From Euryarchaeota archaeon UBA53 (lineage in GTDB: Archaea > Thermoplasmatota > Poseidoniia > Poseidoniales > Poseidoniaceae): a stretch of DNA of 9,192 nt. This document shows positions 1 to 6,400 of the stretch, piece by piece. Numbering within the stretch: position 1 is the stretch's first letter; each line of letters starts with the position of its first letter. The position numbers and the translations under genes were made by a program. The notes beneath the pieces were generated by a model. It saw only the letters and a list, made by a program, of their open reading frames with translations. It did not search any database and was not told the origin of the DNA. The DNA is taken from positions 1 to 9,192 of the forward strand of contig DAZU01000101.1 in the NCBI GenBank assembly GCA_002507425.1, in the 5' to 3' direction.

Positions 1-728
1 GATGATTCACATGCTCTAGAATCCAAACCTGTTACATCTACAAACAGATCTCTAGTTTTCGTTGTGACAGTAGTATGTTCTCCGTTTATTATCGGGGGAA
101 ATGATAATACTTCATCATTCGAATCTAGAATTATTGGAACCTTTTCCATTTCATCTAGTAGGTGTGAATAATCTACTCCTTTTGGGTGCTTGGTTAGGAT
201 CTCATCAATAGACAGATCGTGATTCATCCCTAGGGGTGTAAAACGGTGCTCTCTTCCAACGGCTTCCACTCGAAATGGAGGTGCTAATTTACTAAAATCA
301 TGAACACCTATTGAAGCTCTCTTTCGCCCTCTTCCAAGGGCAAAATGAAGTTTTTCTTGATGTTCCATGAGTCTCTTAATTCTTTCTTCATCCAAATTTA
401 CACCTCTAACGATGGCCCCTAAAATTACAGGCCGAATTTCTGACAATTCAGGTGACACAGTCATTCTATTGATTCCGGGGTTTACCAGGAGTCTTGGATT
501 AGGTGGAGAATTGTGTAAAAACGGCATTATGCCATAGAACAGGGTTTCAGCAGAGAGTAAATCAGGTCGGTCAGGAAATATTTCGATGTCGAGTACTTCC
601 TCGTCACAGTTATCTATGTCGGTTCCTAGTAGAGGTAAGCGGAACGCTAAATCCTCTATGTCGTGTTTGCGGCCTCTGGCTTCAACTAGTCCTCTCAGTA
701 GGGATTGCTCGATACTGATGCTGGGCAT
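1..728 (-). CDS. pheT: Phenylalanyl-tRNA synthetase beta subunit, archaeal/eukaryotic type (N-terminal 242 residues, cut by window edge)
   Basis: This is the beta chain of the alpha2-beta2 class II enzyme that charges tRNA-Phe in the cytoplasm. The reading frame starts at the ATG at 728-726 (MPSISIEQSLLRGLVEARG) and stays open to base 1, so only the N-terminal part is present; family members usually run to roughly 550-600 residues. Recognition rests on family signatures seen in the translation: LPLLGTDID near residue 31, DIEIFPDRPDLLSAETL near residue 48, a QEKLHFALGRGRKRASIGVHD stretch near residue 120, the HPKGVDYSHLLDEM segment, and the LSFPPIINGEHTTVTT / LFVDVTGLD block close to the edge. 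These are features of the archaeal beta subunit with its B3/B4 (editing) fold, not of the longer bacterial PheT. The gene follows the GXGXG gene by 4 bases and its ribosome binding site overlaps that gene's stop codon, so the two are surely co-transcribed. Identity is very likely; the rest of the protein cannot be seen. Confidence 0.93.
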   Translation of the reverse strand, partial: MPSISIEQSLLRGLVEARGRKHDIEDLAFRLPLLGTDIDNCDEEVLDIEIFPDRPDLLSAETLFYGIMPFLHNSPPNPRLLVNPGINRMTVSPELSEIRPVILGAIVRGVNLDEERIKRLMEHQEKLHFALGRGRKRASIGVHDFSKLAPPFRVEAVGREHRFTPLGMNHDLSIDEILTKHPKGVDYSHLLDEMEKVPIILDSNDEVLSFPPIINGEHTTVTTKTRDLFVDVTGLDSRACES

Positions 729-731
729 TTT

Positions 732-737
732 CTCACC
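732..737 (-). promoter_or_regulatory. Ribosome binding site of pheT, overlapping the upstream stop codon
   Basis: On the minus strand the junction reads GGTGAGAAAATG: a GGTGAG Shine-Dalgarno sequence just ahead of the pheT ATG. Its TGA is the stop codon of the preceding gene. This fixes the pheT start and suggests translational coupling between the two genes. Confidence 0.7.
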
Positions 738-2241
738 TTGCGAACCAATGTGGCAGCGGCCGGTCATAACCTGCTAGTCTTAGTCCACTCACAGCGGCTG
801 TGTCTTGATCGAATGCTCGCAAATTAACCTTAGCAAGGGAATCGATTGAAGCGATACCTAATCGGTTAAGGTGTGAGGATAGCCCCGAACTGACTTGTTC
901 CAGCCACCCAGATATGTTTTCATCAGGTGCTGGACAGACTGCAAATGATATTCCTATAGCACAAAGAATCCCTAGATCTTCACTGCTCACTGACCATGGT
1001 AGCCAAATTGATGATAAGCATTTTTCGAGATTGCTTGATGCTGATCTGCCTATCAGGGGTAAAGACGCAGCAGCGCTTAGTCCACTTCCATCATCAAGAA
1101 CACTAATAGCTGCGTTCGCATTATGATGTTCAGAGTGTAGATGGAGTTGGTTTGTGTGTCCCACTCCTTTGATGAAAATTATCTTTGAGTTTGGACCAGC
1201 TACACACCCAAGGGATACAATCAAACCGTCGATAGATTCACTCTTCAGAAAAGGCATTGAGTCCATGTCAATGGCGAAACCAGCAGCCTTCTGAATCATG
1301 CTTGTTGCTGTGAATAAATTAGATGAGTCTATAAGAAAAATATCACAATCTCGAGGTTTATTTCTAACTAAACAGGGATAGAATAAATCGTCTTCAACAC
1401 CCTCTGGAACATAGGGAAGTAGCGGAATAGGGAGAGCAAGTGAATCCTGTTCACCGAGTAATCTAACCGTATCACAAGTGGAATAGTTGGGATTGTGGGT
1501 TTCTGTTGCTGGAATCAGGGAGATGCCAGATAAATCATCTCTACAACTAGCCATTATACCTTGTGAAGGTGTATTTTCTGCAACCAAACATACAGCATCT
1601 GCCGGAATTTCTAAGTCGTTTTCACCTAACAATTTGTTAATTTTATTCAACTCAGCCTTTTCTAATGCCCGCATGACTACTCCTGGTGGAGGCGTTGGGC
1701 ACCTTCCATTGATAATTATTCTACCACCTATCATACCTGCACCAGGATCACCTGCTACGTCACCATGGACTACAATATCTCCTCCTGACATTCCACCACC
1801 AATTCTTATGCCAACGTCACCTCTGATAACCAGTAGACCTCCGCGCATTCGAGCTCCTGCGTCATTTCCTGCACCATCTAGGATTGTTATTCTGCCATTA
1901 TTTTGCCCAAATCCAGCACAATCTCCCGCAGTTCTCTCGCAGGTAATTATGTTCCCGTTGTTCCCAGCACCCAAAAAATCACCAGCATTTCCTTGGTGTG
2001 TGTATGTCCCACCTTGCCCGAAAGCAGCAGTAAAAGAGCCTAGATTTCCAAGACTTCTAACTTTAGAGCCCTTGGGTAGATTTGGGCATAGTCCCAATTC
2101 ACCATCTTTTGGAACGGGCTCGCCTTGAGTAGTCCATCCTATCCTTAGAACGATGTTTCTTTCTAATGCTTTTTCGAGTTGCATAGGTAGTCTAGAATTA
2201 ATGTTCATTGAGCGCGCAACAACGTCGTCATTAATTGCCAT
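733..2241 (-). CDS. GXGXG-repeat protein related to glutamate synthase alpha-chain C-terminal domain (GltB3-like), with a divergent C-terminal domain
   Basis: The N-terminal half is a GXGXG right-handed beta-helix domain. About five imperfect repeats of 18-20 residues span residues 84-180 (numbered from the ATG at 2241), for example DVGIRIGGGMSGGDIVVHG and DVAGDPGAGMIGGRIIINGR. This fold occurs in the C-terminal domain of glutamate synthase, in stand-alone archaeal GltB3, and in FwdC of formylmethanofuran dehydrogenase; the segment after the repeats (RALEKAELNKINKLLGE) fits the GltB3 group best. Residues from about 290 to 502 resemble, patchily, the last part of the glutamate synthase FMN barrel: KIIFIKGVG, then ISVLDDGSGLSAAA, then a VCP motif, then LNRLGIASIDSLAKVNLRAFD. 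Most flavin and iron-sulfur signatures are eroded, so catalysis by this part is doubtful. Start: I chose ATG 2241, which has GGAA 6 bases upstream. An in-frame TTG at 2271 would add 10 residues but has no ribosome binding site. The gene lies directly upstream of pheT. The precise role is unknown; it could be an ammonia-channelling or structural subunit of a split glutamate-synthase-like complex. Confidence 0.75.
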   Translation of the reverse strand: MAINDDVVARSMNINSRLPMQLEKALERNIVLRIGWTTQGEPVPKDGELGLCPNLPKGSKVRSLGNLGSFTAAFGQGGTYTHQGNAGDFLGAGNNGNIITCERTAGDCAGFGQNNGRITILDGAGNDAGARMRGGLLVIRGDVGIRIGGGMSGGDIVVHGDVAGDPGAGMIGGRIIINGRCPTPPPGVVMRALEKAELNKINKLLGENDLEIPADAVCLVAENTPSQGIMASCRDDLSGISLIPATETHNPNYSTCDTVRLLGEQDSLALPIPLLPYVPEGVEDDLFYPCLVRNKPRDCDIFLIDSSNLFTATSMIQKAAGFAIDMDSMPFLKSESIDGLIVSLGCVAGPNSKIIFIKGVGHTNQLHLHSEHHNANAAISVLDDGSGLSAAASLPLIGRSASSNLEKCLSSIWLPWSVSSEDLGILCAIGISFAVCPAPDENISGWLEQVSSGLSSHLNRLGIASIDSLAKVNLRAFDQDTAAVSGLRLAGYDRPLPHWFAR

Positions 2242-2353
2242 AGTGTGTTCCGGGAGGTTATCTTTCTTCAACAGTTTGCTTCAAAGGAGTCCGATTTGCG
2301 CGAAGCAAGGTTCATGTGAGGCCCGCGAAAGGGCGTGTTATTGAGGGATAAAC
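2242..2353. promoter_or_regulatory. Divergent intergenic spacer between the GXGXG gene and gap
   Basis: This 112-base spacer (82 bases if the TTG start at 2271 is used) must hold the promoters of both diverging transcripts. I see no convincing archaeal TATA/BRE box in either direction. The right-hand part carries a small perfect inverted repeat, GCCC (2321-2324) and GGGC (2331-2334) around a GCGAAA loop, which would lie in the gap leader. The call that this is the regulatory region follows from gene orientation only. Confidence 0.45.
2343..2347 (+). promoter_or_regulatory. Ribosome binding site of gap
   Basis: GAGGG lies 6 bases upstream of the ATG at 2354, a good Shine-Dalgarno match and spacing. 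It supports the chosen start and shows that the gap mRNA has a leader. Confidence 0.6.
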
Positions 2354-3388
2354 ATGGTTATCAAAGTTGCAATCAATGGTTACGGAACAATTGGGAAGCG
2401 AGTGGCAGATGCAGTCGCATGCCAATCAGATATGGAAATTGTTGGGGTAACCAAAACTCGACCAGCATTTGGATGTGATCTTGCAGTTAGGAAAGGCTAT
2501 CCATTATTCTGCACTTTTGATGATTTAGAAAGAATCAGTGCTTTCCGTGAGGCTGGATATGAATGTCATGGAGGACTCTCAGATTTACTAGACATTGCGG
2601 ATATCGTCATCGACTGTTCTCCGGGAAAATTAGGTGCTGAGAACAAAGCAAAATATCAATCAGCTGGTGTAAAATGGATATTTCAGGGCGGTGAAAAGCA
2701 TGAAATGACGGGTCTATCTTATACGTCATGTGCCAATCACACCTCGAATCTTAACGCTGAGGGAACAAGAGTAGTTTCTTGCAATACAACAGGGTTATCA
2801 AGAACTTTGGTCCCACTCTATGAACACTGCGGAGAACTATCGGTAGAATGCACGATGATTCGCAGAGCAGCAGATCCGGGGGACTCAAAAAAAGGTCCTA
2901 TCAATGCAATTAAACCGGTACTCAAAGTTCCAAGTCACCATGGACCAGATGTAAAGACTGTGAAGCCAGAAATAAAAATAAATTCTCTTGCAGTCGCAGT
3001 CCCAACAACAATTATGCATTTACATTCAATTGTAGCAACATTACCCAATGACCATGGATTATCAACAGAAAAGGTAATTGAAATGTGGTCAAAATGTCCC
3101 AGAGTCATTATTATGAACGGGTCTGAAACAGGTATTACGACCACTGCGGAAGTTATGGAATTTGCAAGGGATATGGGAAGGACTTGGGGTGATCTTCACG
3201 AGATATTTGTTTGGGAAGATGGTGTAAAACTTGTGGGAAACAATCTCTATTATTTCCAAGCAATACACCAAGAATCGGATGTTATACCTGAAAATGTTGA
3301 TGCAATAAGGGCCTTGATGGGAACTGAACCAGACTGGAAAGCCTCAGTGTCCAAGACTGATTTAGCAATCGCTATGATGTTTGAATAA
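2354..3388 (+). CDS. gap: Glyceraldehyde-3-phosphate dehydrogenase, archaeal type II (phosphorylating)
   Basis: This enzyme interconverts glyceraldehyde 3-phosphate and 1,3-bisphosphoglycerate with NAD(P); in archaea it often works mainly in the gluconeogenic direction. The 344-residue length is normal for the archaeal family. The Rossmann dinucleotide motif NGYGTIGKRVADAV is at residues 8-21, followed by GVTKTRPAF. The catalytic cysteine is C143 in SCNTTGLSRTL. Further family signatures are IFQGGEKHE, IRRAADPGDSKKGPINAI, the PSHHGPD motif around H195/H196, VPTTIMHLHS, and near the end NNLYYFQAIHQESDVIPENVDAIRA. All of these are typical of the archaeal enzyme and distinguish it from bacterial/eukaryotic GAPDH. 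The start is supported by the GAGGG ribosome binding site. The gene is divergent from the GXGXG gene. A 58-base gap with an inverted repeat separates it from the protease downstream, so it may be a single-gene transcript. Cofactor preference cannot be decided by eye. Identity is secure. Confidence 0.97.
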   Translation: MVIKVAINGYGTIGKRVADAVACQSDMEIVGVTKTRPAFGCDLAVRKGYPLFCTFDDLERISAFREAGYECHGGLSDLLDIADIVIDCSPGKLGAENKAKYQSAGVKWIFQGGEKHEMTGLSYTSCANHTSNLNAEGTRVVSCNTTGLSRTLVPLYEHCGELSVECTMIRRAADPGDSKKGPINAIKPVLKVPSHHGPDVKTVKPEIKINSLAVAVPTTIMHLHSIVATLPNDHGLSTEKVIEMWSKCPRVIIMNGSETGITTTAEVMEFARDMGRTWGDLHEIFVWEDGVKLVGNNLYYFQAIHQESDVIPENVDAIRALMGTEPDWKASVSKTDLAIAMMFE

Positions 3389-3393
3389 TATTT

Positions 3394-3412
3394 CAAGCCC
3401 AATTAAGGCTTG
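3394..3412 (+). terminator. Inverted repeat after gap, possible transcript end
   Basis: CAAGCC (3394-3399) and GGCTTG (3407-3412) form a perfect 6-base-pair stem with a 7-base loop, 5 bases after the gap stop codon. Only short T-runs follow, so it is not a classical bacterial-style terminator. Archaeal termination depends mostly on T-rich tracts, so a role in ending or stabilising the gap mRNA is a guess from its position. Confidence 0.35.
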
Positions 3413-3446
3413 TATTGAAGTATGATTTCGCACTCGGATTATATGT

Positions 3447-6400
3447 ATGCCATACTTGAGAGTGCTGTTTGTTCTCGCTGTCATGTTGATTGCACCTGCA
3501 TCACAAGCATACGATGTAACAGTTCATGAAAACACTCAAGACTTGGATATTGCAGCAAAAAAATGGAATGAAATAACGCCATCAGAGACTAAAGTTTCGG
3601 GATTAAAAAATCTTGATTACTTGATAAATTTACATGATAACTCATTCGACCCAATAAATCAAAAACTACCACCCTCACGTTTTGATTACAGTAACGACTA
3701 CAAAGAGACTGGTATGGTTATCGTACAATTTAAAGATCACACTGGAGACAGTTTTTCTCATATTGTCGACAAATATGAATTATTAGTTTTAGATAATCTT
3801 GGCTCCTCCAGCTGGCTCTTCAGACTATCAGATCCAACAGACATAGAGGAAATCGGGCAAGAAGAACTAGTTAGATGGGCTGGACCAATGATGCCGGGTT
3901 GGAGATTATCCAACCAATTAGATGAAAAATCTGAATACTTCTCAATAATCCCAGCATCTGATATTGATGCTCGAGAATTAGAATCTCTTGCAATCGATTT
4001 GACTAGAATGGGTGCAAAGGAGGCCTGGTGTGGTTCACATCTTTGTGAGGCCTTTGGAAATATCAATCTGGAATTATTGGCTAAAGACGGCAGGATAATT
4101 TTCTCTGATATTGCGCACGAATTGCGGCTGACTAATGCGGCAGCAGGATCTGTAATTGGGTTGGATGATTTATCAAACTCTAGCCTTGGTTTGACCGGTT
4201 CGGGAGAGAAAATTTCTTTCACCGATACTGGTATTGATCAAGACCACCCTGATTTAGCAGGAAGAGTTGCAGGCGTATACACTCAGTTTGGCTTAGATCC
4301 AAGTCCGGCAGACTCCAACGGTGGTCACGGAACTCATGTAGCTATTACAATTGCAGGTAGCGGAAGTGGTGATTCCTCTGCACAGGGTATTGCACCTGAT
4401 GCTTTAGTTGTCGCATATGCATTGGAGCACGATCCAACGGGGGTGTTTGGAAGAATTGGTTCGATATATGATATGCTAAATCATGCCGAACAAGAGGGTT
4501 CAAGAGTTTCAGTCAATGCTTGGGGACTAAATGGTAATTATGGTGCTTACACTGGCGACTCACGTTCAGTTGATGTGTTCGTCAATGATAACTCGGATTT
4601 TCTGCCATTGTTTTCAGCAGGTGACGACTCCAACCAAAATATCTCGAAAGTAATGGCTCCTTCAACTGCCAAAAATGTGCTCTCAATTGGTGCGACAACA
4701 ACAATTTCAAATGGCAATGTTGCGAACTTTTCATCCCTCGGCCCTGCTCTAGACGGAAGGGTAAAACCAGACTTGGTTGCTCCTGGTGTTGGTATTTGCT
4801 CTGGTAGGGCTGAAGAGGCTGCTATTCCCATAGGAGGAAGCTGCGGCTCTGGAACGCATTCTAACGGAAACGACCTTTACATGTCACTAACAGGCTCAAG
4901 TCAAGCTACCGCAGTTGCTGGTGGTTCTATTTCATTAATTAGAGAGTTTATCAGGGAAGAAATAGGAATATCTAAGCCGAGTGCTTCTTTACTTCGAGCG
5001 GCCGCAATAAACGGAGCAATAGATCTTGGAACTCCAGATATACCGAATTCCCGCGAGGGCTGGGGGCAATTGTCTGTTTCAAATACTATAATTCCAAAAT
5101 ATAACGGCAATGACCTGTTGACCTATTTTGATAACTCAAGAATGCTATCTGCTGGATTTTCGACATTATACCAATTTGACGTTAATCCATCGTTGGGTCT
5201 AGACCTTACACTTGCTTGGACAGACTTGGCAGGCAGTGCAAACACAAATCAAAATGATACCCGTTTAGTGAATGATCTTGATTTGTTACTAATGTCTCCA
5301 GACGGAACAATATACAAAGGTAATGTTATGTTAAACGGTTACTCAATACCTAACGGAGTTCATGATTCGGTAAACAACGTTGAAAGAATCAAAATAGATC
5401 CTTCATCAAACTTACCGTCTGGTAAGTGGAAAGTTATGGTTACCCATGCTGGAGGTCTAGACCAATCATACTCTCTGATACTAACAGGGGATGCATCTCT
5501 TGATCCAAAAGCCGATTTGGTTGCGTATGATGGCTCAATATTCCCATCCTCAGATACTCCGCTGGTTGATGATTTAATCACAATTAGAATTGCTTGGTTG
5601 AATCAGGGAACATCCAATGCTTCTCAATTTAGAGTAATTCTTGAGGACCTTACAGATGGTTCAATCCTTTATGATGGAGTAAGACCAAATTTGCCCGGTG
5701 GAGAAACTGATTCATTGACTATATACCATACATTTACTACCACCGGTGACCATAACATGCGCCTATCGATAGATACTGAATCATCTGTTGAAGAAATTAA
5801 TGACGAAATAAATGGTGTTAACAATAATATCGAGGAGATGACAATTTCAGTGGCGGCTTTGGGAGTTAGGTTAGTGACTTTAAATTCTGATGGAACAGAG
5901 AATCCAGACATGATAAATCAAACGCTAGATCCTAGGACTGCTGAGGGGTATACCTGGCCAGTAATTTTGAAACATGAGGGGACAGAACAGCAGTCAGTTA
6001 AATTACAAATTTCCCAAGTACAAACTCCAAGCCCCATTCGAGACGATGTTCTTCTTCCCACTGACGATGATTGGTCTAGATACTCCGACCTTTCTGGACC
6101 GTTTACACTATCACCAATGGGTCAAGGCGGCGACTCTATCTATCTGAACATCACTATGAACGATGATGATGCAGACTTGGACGGACAAACAGACAGGTAT
6201 GCAATGGCTGGAACCTACGTTATGGACGTTACAGCCAAGTATTCCAACAATCCATCGGTTAAGCACAGTATAAGACTTCGATTAGTGGTCGAGGAAGTTA
6301 AAGATGTGCAAGTTGCACCTGCTGGTACAATTGGATTAGAAGCAATTCCAGGCGGTAGCACTTCTTTCTCTATATCTGTTAGAAACACTGGAAATTCACC

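Noticed and set aside
503..777. Two short overlapping plus-strand open frames
   Set aside because: Both are antisense to the start of pheT, which has strong homology signatures; their translations show no recognisable features.
1487..2128. Long plus-strand open frame (213 residues, very proline-rich)
   Set aside because: It lies antisense to the glycine-repeat domain of the GXGXG gene. Glycine codons (GGN) read on the other strand as NCC, which produces the apparent proline-rich protein. The minus-strand frame has clear family motifs.
2241..2271. TTG start for the GXGXG gene, 10 codons further upstream
   Set aside because: No ribosome binding site at a proper distance, whereas the ATG at 2241 has GGAA 6 bases upstream. 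The extension adds no recognisable family sequence, but it cannot be excluded.
3417..3446. AT-rich stretches before the protease start as a TATA box
   Set aside because: TATGATT near 3421 and ATTATATG near 3439 are only weak matches, and the latter is too close to the ATG to direct its transcription. No B-recognition element is visible.
3758..4222. 154-residue minus-strand open frame
   Set aside because: It is a shadow inside the protease gene, whose plus-strand frame is continuous and carries recognisable domains here.
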